Source: Boesenbergia rotunda
Lineage: Eukaryota; Streptophyta; Magnoliopsida; Zingiberales; Zingiberaceae
NCBI GenBank assembly: GCA_024364735.1
Contig: JAGFNQ010005385.1
Location: 434,001 to 498,000, forward strand
Direction of reading: 5' to 3'
DNA length: 64,000 bases
The position numbers and the translations under genes were made by a program. This document shows, piece by piece, positions 44,661 to 57,029 of this stretch. Within the stretch, counting starts at the first letter, position 1; each line of letters begins with the position of its first letter. The notes below the pieces were generated by a model. That model was not told the origin of the DNA. It saw nothing but the letters and a program-made list of their open reading frames with translations, and did not search any database.

Positions 44661-44861
44661 AGTCACTGTAGAGCTCTCGGTTGGAAATCTAGATTGATAC
44701 TGCCCTTAGCCTCTCAGTAGAGGCCATTACTTCCCCTGACGGTAAGGTTGTTAAGAACTTCATCGTTCAACCTTTCTGGTGGCCTTTATACTGTTTAAGT
44801 AGTGCTCAGTGATCAAAGCACTACTTATTAGTTCCTCGGAGGTTTGCAGCCTCTAACACCG

Positions 44862-45060
44862 CTAGCCCCCCTTCAACGCTATCTCAGGCCTTAACATCTT
44901 GAGCATTAGCCTAACTATCTCTTTTTCTGTGCTAACTAGCTCTGGGCACAGATGAGCTAACCGCTTAAACATCTTCACTGCTTCATCCACGGATAGTTCT
45001 CCTTGTCTGAACTCCGTGAATTCATCATAATGCTTGTTGGTTACTTGCATGTGAAGTATT
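44862..45060 (-). pseudogene. Gypsy gag remnant
   Basis: A 62-codon frame with YDEFTEFRQGELSVDEAV and LAHLCPELV, the central part of gypsy gag (Retrotrans_gag). Its zinc knuckle is absent and the N-terminal part is cut at the N at 45089. Confidence 0.65.
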
Positions 45061-45088
45061 CTTCGAAGAACTCAGTCTCGAAGTCGGC

Positions 45089-45089
45089 N
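45089..45089. other. Single unresolved base (N), likely assembly junction
   Basis: An N separates a gypsy gag remnant from the inner part of an inverted repeat whose outer end is missing. Both flanking elements are cut at this base, suggesting a join or collapsed gap rather than one ambiguous base. Confidence 0.6.
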
Positions 45090-47175
45090 AAATAACTTCA
45101 GATCCTATAAATAATTAATTTAATAAATAACAATTAAATATAAAAAAATATATTAAAATTAAAAAATTTTCAGTGCCCTGGGGCCCTGAAGTCATCAGAC
45201 TTCAGGCCCTCCATCATTGATATAAAAAAATTTTTTTATAAAAATGTTTAATATATAATTATATATTATATAGGAGTAGTTTAGGTATATCAGTGAGTTT
45301 AGGTGCCGAAACATCTAATAGGAGTGGTCTAGGAGATGAGATTTTGGGTGCCGAAACATCTAATCTTGTTGTATCACCAATGATATAGAGTTTCAGAATT
45401 CCAATATGGTAGGTCCATCAGTGAGTTTTGCTCAAAACTCACTGATATACCTAAACCACTCCTATAGCATTGGTGATACAGCAAGATTAGAGGTTTCAGC
45501 ACCCAAAATCTCATCTCCTAACTCAACCATGTCTACTGATATAGAATTTTCAGAATTCCAAATATGGTAGGTCCATTAGTGAGTTTTGCTCAAAACTCAC
45601 TGATATACTTAAACCACTCCTATAGCATTGGTGATACAACAAGATTAGAGGTTTCGGCACCCAAAATCTCATCTCCTAACTCAACCATGTCTACTGATAT
45701 AGAGTTTTCAGAATTCCAAATATGGTAGGTCCATTAGTGAGTTTTGCTCAAAACTCACTGATATACCTAAACCACTCCTATAGCATTAGTGATACAGCAA
45801 GATTAGAGGTTTCGGCACCCAAAATCTCATCTCCTAACTCAACCCTATCTACTGATATAGAGTTTTCAGAATTCCAAATATGGTAGGTCTATCAGTGAGT
45901 TTTGCTCAAAACTCACTGATATACCTAAACCACTCCTATAGCATTAGTGATACAGCAAGATTAGAGGTTTGGGCACCCAAAATCTCATCTCCTAGCTCAA
46001 CCCTGTCTACTGATATAGAGTTTTCAGAATTCCAAATATGGTAGGTTCATCAGTGAGTTTTGCTCAAAACTCACTGATATACCTAAACCACTCCTATAAC
46101 ATTGGTGATACAGCAAGATTAGAGGTTTCGACACCCAAAATCTCATCTCCTAGCTCAACCCTGTCTACTGATATAGAGTTTCAGAATTCCAAATATGGTA
46201 GGTCCATCAGTGAGTTTTGCTCAAACTCACTGAATACCTAAACCACTCCTATAGCTTTGGGATACAGCCAAGATTAGAGGTTTGGGCACCAAAATCTCAT
46301 CTCCTAGCTCAACCCTGTCTACTAATATAGAGTTTTCAGAATTCCAAATATGAAGGTCCATCAGTGAGTTTTGCTCAAAACTCACTGATATACCTAAACC
46401 ACTCCTATAGCATTGGTGATACAACAAGATTAGAGGTTTCGGCACCCAAAATCTCATCTCCTAGCTCAACCCTGTCTACTGATATAGAGTTTTCAGAATT
46501 CCAAATATGGTAGGTCCATCAGTGAGTTTTGCTCAAAACTCACTGATATACCTAAATCACTCCTATAGCATTGGTGATACAGCAAGATTAGAGGTTTGGG
46601 CACCCAAAATCTCATCTCCTAGCTCAACCCTGTCTAATGATATAGAGTTTTCAGAATTCCAAATATGGTAGGTCCATCAGTGAGTTTTGCTCAAAACTCA
46701 CTGATATACATAAACCACTTCTATAGCATTGGTGATACAGCAAGATTAGAGGTTTCGGCACCCAAAATCTCATCTCCTATCTCAACCCTGTCTACTGATA
46801 TAGGGTTTTCAGAATTCCTAATATGGTAGGTCCATCAGTGAGTTTTGCTCAAAACTCACTGATATACCTAAACCACTCATATAGCATTGGTGATACAACA
46901 AGATTAGATGTTTCGACACCCAAAATCTCATCTCCTAGACCACTCCTATTAGATGTTTCGGCACCTAAACTCACTGATATACCTAAACTACTCCTATATA
47001 ATATGTAATTATATATTAAACATTTTTATAAAAAAAATTTTTATATCAATAATGGAGGGCCTGAAGTCTGATGACTTCAGGCCCCAGGGCACTGAAAATT
47101 TTTTAATTTTAACAATATTTTTTTATATTTAATTGTTATTTATTAAATTAATTATTTATAGGATCTGAAGTTATT
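45090..47175. mobile_element. Foldback-like element: about 290-bp inverted arms around ten 158-bp repeats
   Basis: The left arm (45090-45382) and right arm (46885-47175) are inverted copies, both with CTTCAGGCCC, long AT runs and GTTTCGGCACC. Between them, TATGGTAGGTCC-type anchors at 45408, 45566, 45724, 45882, 46040, 46197, about 46353, 46509, 46667 and 46825 define ten units of about 158 bp. Each unit contains the hairpin TCAGTGAGTTTTG-CTC-AAAACTCACTGA. No coding frame is credible. Long inverted arms with internal tandem repeats resemble Foldback-type elements. The left end is truncated at the N. Confidence 0.8.
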
Positions 47176-47189
47176 TGACTTCAGACCCT

Positions 47190-47460
47190 CTTGGGATGAC
47201 TTCAGGCCCTGTGTTTGAATATGAAATTAAGTGTTTTGATACGTTTTGTATATATTATTATATTTTTAAAAATAGAAAAAAAAATTGTGTCCACGTCGGG
47301 CCTGAATCATAAGATTTCAGGCCCAACGTGGGCCTGAAATAAAAAATTTCAGGCCCACGCTGGGCCTGAAATATTTTTATTTCAGGTTCAGCGTGGGCCT
47401 GAAATAATTTATTTCAGGCCCAGCGTGGGCCTGAAATCAACATTTCAGGCCCACGCTCTT
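47190..47460. repeat. Array of TTTCAGGCCC hairpins
   Basis: GTGGGCCTGAAAT and ATTTCAGGCCCACG alternate with short AT loops (about 47308-47458), giving four or five consecutive hairpins. The core TTCAGGCCC is shared with both arms of the neighbouring foldback-like element (CTTCAGGCCC), so this is probably its subterminal region or that of a related element. Confidence 0.75.
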
Positions 47461-48808
47461 TTTTTTCAATTTTTTTTAATTTTTTTTACATTAATGAATT
47501 TATTAAATATTATTTAATATATTAATTTCATTTAATTAATTATAAAAATTATTTATTTAATTTTTAAATAAGTTAGATGATTTAATTACTATAGACCTTA
47601 CGTTTTTTTTTCAATTACTGTAGACCTTACATTAGGAATTTCTATTTGTATGCGTGCACATTAGGATAAAAATTATTTATTTATATGTTTTTTTAGCGCC
47701 GATTCCAAATACATTATTTTAAAATAAAAGTATGAAACATCACGTGCTGGCGTCTCGGAATTTGTTATTGAGAGAGAAAGAGAAAGGCAGTGTATAGCAG
47801 GAGGGGTATAAGAGGAAGTTCACTAAAATTAGTGCGCCCTTTGGTGAAAATGAAACCATGGGACGCCTTTTGGTAAATACCCATTTTTGGGTGCGCCTTT
47901 TGGTAAATTGCCGAAAAAAGAATTGATAGTTTTTCTTTTCTTCATTTCATGAGTTTCTTGTATTAAAATGAATAGATACAAAAATTATCATATTCAATAA
48001 TGAAGAAATATTCTTTATTGACTAATCTAATATAATATAATGCATATGAAGTCATACTTGTTAATATCAAACAAACAATAAAAAAAAGTAACCAATTATA
48101 TAAATAAAAATAACCAAATAAATTAATGATCTTGTTAATAAAATTAATCAATTTATCAAAAGAAAATAATTGTAGTTGACTCGTACAAAATTAAAAGAAA
48201 ATAAACCTGCAGTGATGGACGCATAGATATCATGTGTTATTCGAGAGAAAAGATGTCGCGGTTATACTCGTCGAATCGTTGTCGATCGACTGTACATGAC
48301 ATAAATATGAAATATATAAATGAAAAATATTATAAAAGTTTTTAAGAAATAGAGAAAATGGAGATTAAAAGAAATTCATCTCAAATACGAATCGATTTAA
48401 GAAATTCATCCTAAATATGAATAGATTTGCTCTAATCCAATGAAGAGAAAAGATAAAATAATCAAAATTTCATAATAAAAAATTGCTTGCCCAATGAATA
48501 GATTTGCTATTGGCGGCAGAAGATGTTGGCAGGCGGCAGAAGATGTTGCTTCGCCCTTGGTCTTCAACATAAGGCAGAAGGTGGGTAGGGCAACAGCCAG
48601 CAGGAAAATTGGGCTCAATGAGTTATATATTTTTTTTATAGTTAATGTGGTGGGGCTGGAGCCCACTCTAGCCCAAGGGTGGCTCCGCCCCTGATGAGGT
48701 CAGCTTATAACCGATCGTCAAGTAACTACGGGTGGAAATGATTTAGATATTCTAGAATTTTGATTTCGTACATGGTTCGATACTTGTCATTTTGTTTTAA
48801 AAATATCA
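47461..48808. other. AT-rich intergenic DNA with repeat fragments
   Basis: No gene. 47830-47920 has GACGCCTTTTGGTAAAT repeated as GCGCCTTTTGGTAAATTGCCG. 48490-48700 has GGCGGCAGAAGATGTTG twice and then GGGGCTGGAGCCCACTC and GTGGCTCCGCCCCTG, resembling a DNA-transposon end. Confidence 0.45.
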
Positions 48809-49298
48809 ATCCTAGAGCTCATATATCTGATTTAAATAATGATAAATCAATGATGTATCTGCGGTAAACTTGGTTGGATCATCGCCCTCTTCTACGTCCC
48901 TACTCGAACAAATACCCTTTAGTGACCCCATTTAGTCCCGACCTCTCCATCTTGCTCGACTATAGTTGCTCCTGGACACAGAAGGATCCCTGTCAAGTGG
49001 GTCTTCTATAACCTCAACCTCTGACAATTTTAGAAAGGCGCATCATCGACCATAGCGAAAGCAGCCTACGCCAAAAAGCTACACTTAGCTAACGACACGA
49101 CCATGTCAGAGGTACAACCCAAGTGTTGTCGCTCGCTAGCCAACTTGCGATGCTTCCTCATGCAGTCGTCTATGTGGCTTGGGCAACAGTCTGCAAGTCC
49201 CCCGTACGTGGTAGTCCACGAGGAAATTCTTTTCCATCGGCTATATAAGGTCCTACCACGATAAGTGAAAGTATGATTTCTTCTTGCGCGTGGAGGTT
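48809..49298. repeat. 490-bp repeat, second copy
   Basis: Direct repeat of 34497-34986. Here the sequence continues uninterrupted past GGAGGTT into ACTCTTCTTC, showing the state before the gag-only element inserted in the first copy. Confidence 0.8.
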
Positions 49299-52200
49299 AC
49301 TCTTCTTCTTTACTACCCTTCTCTTCTCTCTTCTTCGTCTCGAGTTTCCGCGAGTTTTATTCCTAATCTCCGAGTTAACTTAACTATTGAAGGGGTCACA
49401 CTGGCTAAGCCGATGTCTGTTGACTTGCTTTGAATCACAAGCAACCTAGGTTCGACCCATCGGAGGACAGACACACTTGTGGACCCTTGGAGAAACGGAG
49501 AGGAGTCCGTACGGTAAAGCACAGTCAAAGAAGTCTATTAAAATCAAATTAGTAAGTATTTTATATACCATTTTAAAGCAAAAGTTGGTTTGAAAACTGA
49601 TCTAAAAACCAAAATTAACTCATTAAATATTCCATGGTTCTTATTACACTTAATAAGTTAATTTTTTCACCATTCATTAATTTATTTGGTTGAAAATTAA
49701 AAAAAACATCAAATTATTCATATTGTTAAAATGCTGATCTACAATTTTTTTTATTAAAATAGCATCTTATTTATAATTTAATTTATAAAATATCGTTTTC
49801 TATTATATATTCAGAAATAGTTTTAATTAAAATTATTCAGACCTCTTACAACAATATTAACCTAAAGTGGAGTAATTTAGAATAAAATTACTCCAAACTA
49901 ATGGTCAAATTTATTTCAAAATGGAGTATAAATTGGTATTTAAGATATTAAATTATAGATAAATTATTATTTTATTAATTAAAAATTTGATGATATAAAT
50001 AATAAAAAATGCACATTTAATTTTCTCATCATTTATTTTGAATGATTTAGACTATTTAACCAACACAATCACATATATAACTTTTTTGAGTTAAAATAAG
50101 TCAACAAGTAATTCATTTAGAAATCTATTTGTTGAGTGTGTTGTCGCATCAACTAAAGTTGATTCTTAAATTAAATTGTTGATTCATTTTGATTTTGGTT
50201 TCGACTAGTTTAAGTTAAGTAATTTATTAATACATTTTGGCTTAGATTAAGATACAAAATTCAAAAATAAGATTTGGAGTCAAAATAAGATAATAAACTG
50301 ATTTGAAATGAACATGTTGATTAATAGGAGCACAATTATTGTGGAATAAATTATAGTAATTAAATTATAAATAATGTGAGCTAATATTGGAATTGAAGTA
50401 ATAAGGCTGCCCTAAAAATTAAAACACTTAAACATAATTGAACGAAAGTACACACATTCCTAAAAACATTTATCATAATTAGATAAAAAATCTATTGTTT
50501 AATAATTTTTGCCAAAAATAAACATCGTAAAATAGATTTACTATAAATAACCAAATGGAAACATATGTTACAGAAATTCAATAACAAGTATTTGTGGTCA
50601 ATTTTTTGTCCAAAAAAACACACTTGTATTTAAATAAAAACATCGATTATGATAAAAATATAAAAGATATTCATTTTGTTAAAATAAATAATTAAATTAT
50701 TACCATCCTTCATACAATAAATTAAAATATTTTAATCAATAGATTTTTTTGGACATATATTATTTTATTATACTAAGTAAATGATTTTTTTTCTCCCGTT
50801 CATCTTTTGTCTCGATCGCATATATTATGCGTGAAGTGAAATGGAAAAAGTTATTTTAAATAAAATAAATAAAAGATACCTAAAATCTCTTAATCAGGAA
50901 TAAGTTTGGTAAGTGGTAAGAGTCATTAGAGCCATACATTAATGTGGAAGTAGATGGGCCAACAAAGCCTTTTCCTTTTTTATTATCTCTAATTCTCTTT
51001 TTAATTTCCACTCAAATGTCAATTATCAAATCATTTAATCTCAACAAAAATCAAAATTCAAGGAAAACTTTACCACATGCAAACCAACTCAAAATCATTT
51101 AATCTCTTTTTTTTATAATTCTGTCCAAATCTTATAATAGAATCGGTACTTTACTTCCGAAAGCAAACTCAAACTTTTTCTACACATGAATGCTTCAGTC
51201 CACGACTACCCAATCTATTTTTCTATTAAATTAACACCAACATGTCTCAGTAAATGATCAAATCGCAACATTCACTTTTATCTCTGTTATTTCACAACCA
51301 TTGTATTTTATAAAATTTTTCCATTAAATGGGACGCGAACCCTGAGACGCTGGCTTACTGGCCACCGCGAGCGCTTCCCGATTTACCCTGTGACCGGTGG
51401 AAAACTTTCGTAGGGCCGGACCGGTCACCCCAGGTTTAATTTGTCTGTTGTCTGGTTCATCATTTTTATATATAGTCTCCACGGAATGGACTGATGATTA
51501 GTACGTGGATGTTACCATCAAAATATCTAGGAGTCAAATTCTGGCAAAGCCAATATGCCCACCAACCCCACGTGCTAGCTACAACATCCGGATTAATAGC
51601 CTCCGTGATTTACTTCCTCCGTGTTGACCCTGAGACGGATTGGCAGGGGTACTGGGGGCGAGCGATTCACCTTTTTGCCACCATGGAAGTTATATTTAGT
51701 TTATACAGGATAAATTGATGGTTAATATGTGAGTGTTATCATCTTAAAATCTAAGGGGTTAAAAATTGACAGTCAATATGTTTATCCTCCTCACACGTTA
51801 ACTATAGTATTCGAGTTAGTAACCTTCGTAATTTAATCTTGAGACGGATTGATAAAAATATTAAAACGAATAAATCACCTTATGTCGCCTTATTTCGCCA
51901 TAGAAGCTATATATATTATATTCTAAGAAGAATAGAACAAGGAAATGATTTCAGTGTGTTTTTTTTTTATCCGGAATTCCATGCATCAATTGATTTGGAC
52001 TGTTTCGTAACGTAATTTATAAGTATTAGTAGTTGGTGAGAAGTTGGTTTCAACACGATTTTTTAGTTGTCAAGGAGGACAAAAAGGAATAAATTATTGA
52101 ATTTAAGTTTGTGCCCAACACTCTAATCAACCACTTCCTTTTATATGATTGAATTGCAAACGAATGGCTTTTCAACCCAAAATTTATATGCTTTCTTTAT

Positions 52201-52320
52201 TGAAGTTCATTTTTTAAAAAATATTATTATTATTATTTTAAAAACTTACAGTGATAATTTATCAAAGATCTCACACCTTAATTTACACAATATCCATTCA
52301 ATACTTAAATATATTCCTTG
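49299..52320. other. Intergenic AT-rich DNA with SINE-like pieces
   Basis: No gene. 51330-51440 (GAGCGCTTCCCGATTTACC) and 51480-51720 (CCGTGATTTACTTCCTCCG, GGCGAGCGATTCACCTTTTT) resemble the 3' half of the SINE at 28108. 51720-51915 is a more diverged repeat of 51480-51720. The 74-codon frame at 51494 lies within this repeat. Confidence 0.5.
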
Positions 52321-52680
52321 CTTAATGACAATCCTTAATCGGAGTCAAAATTATATTAATCCAAATAGACTTGAACTCAACATAATTTTTTTGGTCTTCC
52401 AAAATCAACCTCAAGATAACATGGCATCATGTTCAATTGCTTAATAACAATCCTTAATCCCAATCAAAATTATATTAATCCAAATAGACTTGAACTCAAC
52501 ATAATTTTTTTGGTCTACCAAAATCAACCTCAAGAGAACATGGCACCATGTTCAATTGCTTAATGACAATCCTTAATCCGAGTCAAAATTATATTAATCC
52601 AAATAGACTTGAACTCAACATAATTTTTTTGGTCTTCCAAAATCAACCTCAAGATAACATGGCACCATGTTCAATAACTT
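52321..52680. repeat. Three tandem 119-bp repeats next to the GH1 gene
   Basis: TGACAATCCTTAATC recurs at about 52325, 52444 and 52563, and each unit ends ATAACATGGCACCATGTTCA or a close variant. ATGGCACCATGTT is itself near-palindromic. The array starts about 60 bases beyond the GH1 stop codon, so it may fall in that gene's 3' untranslated region. Confidence 0.8.
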
Positions 52681-52741
52681 AATGAGCAATAGAACTTTCC
52701 CTAACTTTTTCTTATATTGAACAAAGAATAGCATCAAGATT

Positions 52742-55700
52742 TTAAATCTCTCTCTTCAAAAATTTGGTGAACCAAATGGCAGATTTCTTTGGGTACCTCT
52801 TCAATCCATTTTTGTAGTCCACAAAGTTTATGCCAAACCTGAGTGTATACCCTGACCTCCATTCGAAGTTATCCAAAAGAGACCATGCAAAGTATCCTCT
52901 CACATTCGCACCCTCCCTGCAGTTGTGCAAAACATCGTAATATACGAGTTGCTCATGAAATTTTATACAAATTTTTCATAGATTAAGAGGGGGGAAAAAT
53001 GAAAAACCTGATTGCTTGATAAGATAAAAGAGATGTTGTTCAAAGTAGCTTGTTCTTGAATCATCCTTCAGTGCGTCTTCCAGTGATAAGGTTTCATTGT
53101 TGACTTCATCAACTCCTGATCAATTTAATAACAATCAATAAAAGATGTATTTGAAATAGAGATACTTTCTGGTTCTAGTTGGGAAATCTACACTGTCACA
53201 GTTTTAGGATCTGCGAAATACCTCTAAAATTTTCAAACTCATTTATTTCGCCTCTTAATTTGTCTTAAGAAAACAACATACATATATGTGCCACATCCTT
53301 TTTTTGTTGACACTGTTAATGATCAAGAAGTGAAACAAGAGTTTGAAAATCCTGAAGGTTAGTTTCATGATTCTAGAACTCCAAAGGCATTTTGAAAAGG
53401 AGGATAAACTCTAGATTTAAACAAATCCCTGATTTACCTTCAGTATTGATATTTTTTTCTAGAATAATAATGCACTAAGGTTGAGGAAATCAACTCACCA
53501 TTCTCAGTAATATACACCACTGGATTGTTGTATTTGGTCTTTACATGGAGTAAGAGCTGTTTCAATCCTGGTGGATAGATGAACAACCAATCTGAAGCAG
53601 CCTAAAAATGGAAAAAAAAAATCCAGTTCAATTAAATGAAGAAAAACCCTGTTGAGCCGGTCAAGAAATCCTATTGAGCCAGTTGAAATTTGATTCAACT
53701 TGGTGCTCTCCCCTAATAGAACAAGACCAGCTTAAATCGCCAATTCTTAGTTGAGTATGTTTGATGACCCGTCCAGGTTTAGAAGGATAAAAGAAAAGGA
53801 AATTCCACATTGTGTAAAATAAAAATTTTCTCACCTTCGGACCAATGAGAACTCCATCTCTCTTCCCTGTTTCAAAATTTTACAAGGTAAAAAAATAAAA
53901 ACAAAAAAAAATCATTCGAATTATCAAAATGTGCATTCTTATATGGGAAAATCATGTTGCTCCCCAAATTTTTATTTTTTGAAGTATCAGCCTCGAGTTT
54001 TAAGATCATCAAGATTCGATGCTTCCCAGAGTTTAAAAAATCTTTTCCTTTTAGCCACCAACCGCCAACACTGTTAGCGAAATGACAACATACAAACATG
54101 CATCTCATTTCATTGGAAGTAGAAAATTAAGTCATCATCGCTCCATTATCTCTGGGGATCATTTCAACAATTTTAAAAATATGGGGAGGGCATTTCAAAA
54201 GCAAGTATATCTTTGGGCATGAAATGAAAATTTCCCTAATTATATGTACCTGTTTGAATAGCATGCTGATCACTGTAAAAATTAGGGTTCGCATCAGCGG
54301 AAGGGTGATTGCTGTAAGCATAGAGGCTGGTGTAGTAATTAATTCCAATGAAATCGAATGATCCTTTAAGCATCTGGGACTCGCTCTCAGTGAACTTTGG
54401 CAACCTGTCTTTTACATTAGTCCTCATGCTCGCAGGGTAATCCCCTTGTGTTAAGGGATCCATAAGCCTGTATATATAAAGACAGACAAACCATAGGCAG
54501 AGTAATGGCTAATTAATTATGGATTTAATTTGATTTTCTTTTCTTTTTGCTTGATAGTCATCATCTTTATATATGATGGAGTTGATGTCGTGCCTACCAT
54601 CCAAGCATGAAGTCAAGAGATTTGGAAGCAGCTTCATGGTCAGATTCTGTTCCATTGTAGGGTAGAAACCAATGGGAGTTCAGGGCTATCCCTATTTCGC
54701 CTTTCTGTATAGCCTGAACTAAAGATATTTGAAAAGTTAGGTTAACTAACAAATAAGACTTTAAGAAAAGGAAGCTGATGCAAGTTATAATCCTACATAT
54801 GGACCCCGTTAGGATAGTGCTACTGTTCAGATCCTATATGTTAGCTAGGGAGTGAATCCCTAGAGTTGCTTGTATATCACTTTTTGTTAGGATTTCAAAT
54901 GAAATTCTAATCCGACCAGAATCACAAAAAACCCTAGTAAGTAGGCGCAATGGGAGCGGCACCTGGAATTTTTCTCTGAATAAAGCCACAGCAGTTGTAT
55001 GAGCTAGAAGCTGATGATGAGCAATTGTGTAGGGATCCCTACCCAAATCTGCAACATGGCACTCCCCTGATGCCCAAGGAAAACACTGCCCCAATTTGTC
55101 TCCATCAGGGTACACCATCAAAGCAAAAGTCCATGGTTCGTTGAAGGTCGTCCAGTGCTTCACCCTGTCCCCGAACTCCCTAAAGCACACCTCTGCAAAA
55201 TCCCTGAAATCCTCACTGAAACATAACGTAAAAAAAGAAATAGAAAAACAAGCTAATTATTAATGTTCAGATCTTGAAACTTTAAGTGCAGTAAGTGCAG
55301 AAACTATGTACTCACACAATTAATTGGCTTAAGAAACCCCCATATTTGTCTTCCAATCCTTGAGGAGAGTCCCAATGGAAGAGTGTCACAAACGGCTGCA
55401 AACCTGCAAATATTAGGATTTGTTTTTTTTTTCACTTGAGAAAACAAAAGAGGGGGAAAAAATAGATATGGAAAGATGGAATTTTATCTGACCATTGGCT
55501 ATTAGCTCATGGATGAGGTTATTGTAATAATCCACTCCTTCCCTGTTTATTCCTCCACTTAAGCTTCCAGCTGGAGTGAACTTACAAGTATTACTCGAAT
55601 ATATATACATAAATATGAGAAAATAAAAAAATAATAATAAGTTTGTTTAATAATTACTTGGTAAAATCCTGGACCAAGAGATGGAAAACCTGTAAGCATC

Positions 55701-56444
55701 CATGCCCATTCTCTTAATGATGCTCACATCTTCCTGTGATTTGATCTAATTATTAATCAGAAATTGGAATAAAAAAATTTGAGGCAAATCTTTCTTTTAG
55801 ATGGAAAAGAACTAATCTACCTTGTAGAGATGGTAAGAGTCAACGGCTACATCCCCATTGCTTCCATCAGCTATTAACTCTGCGTAAGAATAAAGTTTCT
55901 TCATGTTAATTTAAAAGATAAAGTGTAAAGAAAATGGGGGCACACACACAAAAGTAAAAGAAACTAAAAGAAGAAAAAACAAACCTGGGTGCCTGTGACT
56001 GAGAGTATCCCAAATGCTTGGCCCTCTGCCACCTTCATTTGCTGCACCTTCATACTGTCATCATTAAATCGACCAAGACAAACATTGGCTGTAAGAATTT
56101 TACAAACAACTTATTTAAGAAAAAAGCTCAAGCTATCCAGGAAAAGATGCCTGATATGCTGAACTAGCAGTCCCGAACATGAAACCTTCAGGAAAGGAGT
56201 TCCGATCTAGCTGCAAAGCACTTGATTTCTCATCATTTTGGGGGGACGACGGTGATGTCATCGATTCCATGATGAAGAAATGAGGAAGAAGAAATCCACC
56301 AAGAGAAATGAGGAGAAAAAGAGGAAGAAGAAGCCTTGTTGCAACCCCATGAGCCATTGTGGTTGCAAAAGGGGTTTGTCCTTGCATTTTCAATGCTCCA
56401 GTATTGACTAAGAAGGAATTAGTAGGAGAGGAAGTGGCATTCAT
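52742..56444 (-). CDS. Family GH1 beta-glucosidase, 13 exons, one frame break in exon 12
   Basis: Retaining beta-glucosidase of plant family GH1, predicted secreted. Exons: 56444-56151, 56054-55985, 55879-55821, 55733-55658, 55570-55493, 55403-55316, 55215-54963, 54713-54598, 54467-54250, 53866-53835, 53601-53499, 53115-53008, 52916-52742. Spliced length is about 556 codons. Key motifs: TASSAYQ (residues 92-98), FHWD, TFNEP with the acid/base Glu near 248, NYYTS, ITENG with the nucleophile Glu near 461, and WSLLDNFEW. An N-terminal hydrophobic segment (LLLPLFLLISLGGFLLP) suggests a signal peptide; the third ATG at 56357 (MAHGVATR) is the likely start. All joins but the first are GT-AG. Exon 12 needs one extra base near 53020 to connect FYLI with REGANVRGYF. 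The 13-exon layout is typical of the family. Confidence 0.9.
56055..56150 (-). other. Intron 1 of the GH1 gene, GC-AG
   Basis: Exon 1 ends TATCAG and the intron begins GCATCT; the acceptor TGACAG precedes TATGAAGG. Joining gives S-A-Y-Q-Y-E-G-A-A, the conserved GH1 sequence. No GT donor keeps the alignment. Confidence 0.75.
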
Positions 56445-57029
56445 GTCGTTTGGTTGCTTAATTATGGCAACGTGTGTTTGAAAAAACTAATAATACAAGT
56501 ATTGACTTCAGCGAAGGATCTGAATGGAGAGTTATAGGAATCTCTTTCAAAGGAGATTTGGATTTTTTTAGTGGAGGCTTCACGTTTTACCTGCTGGTCC
56601 CTGATTACAATTAATGCCACCAGAGCAATTTATTAAGACTGAACTAAAGGCCAACCAAAGCAAAGATAAATCTTTTGAAATCCTACAAAACAGAATAAAA
56701 TAAATTGCATTACTGCCCGTATTGCTGGCATATATGTTTATATAATTATTAATTATATTTTTTTGTATATATGAGAAGCTGTGGCTCCATTTTATGATTT
56801 GTGTTTTTTTTTATCATCTATTCTGTCCAAAGAGATAATCCTTTCATATGTTTTTTATTTATGATTGCAAATTACAACAACATAATAGATGGATGGGTAA
56901 TTCAACATTTTGAGAAAATGAGGAGAGAGACTCTCAATCGTATAAAAAATCAATAGGAAAAAAAACAGTTTTCAAAGCCAAATCGATGGCCATCACATTA
57001 CAAATGTGATGCTCTAACATCTAAACAAC
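56445..57029. other. Upstream region of the GH1 gene
   Basis: AT-rich; no other gene or clear repeat recognised. Confidence 0.4.

Larger units (their letters stand above)
39313..45088 (-). mobile_element. Chromovirus-type (Tekay-like) gypsy retrotransposon, 5' truncated
   Basis: Minus-strand element. In sense order from the right: gag (about 45060-44862), protease (about 44660-44500), reverse transcriptase and RNase H (about 44474-43200), integrase with chromodomain (about 42840-41508), polypurine tract GGTATGGGGGAT, and 3' LTR (41472-39313). The 5' end is lost at the N at 45089. Several frame breaks show it is inactive. It sits in the 3' LTR of gag-only element 1. Confidence 0.88.

Noticed and set aside
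47963..48151. Hydrophobic 62-codon minus-strand frame
   Set aside because: AT-rich low-complexity sequence gives Phe/Leu/Ile-rich frames by chance; no supporting context.
56133..56444. Reading GH1 exon 1 through to the in-frame stop as a separate small gene
   Set aside because: The first 98 codons end exactly at the conserved TASSAYQ, where the family continues in the next exon; the remaining residues are intronic.
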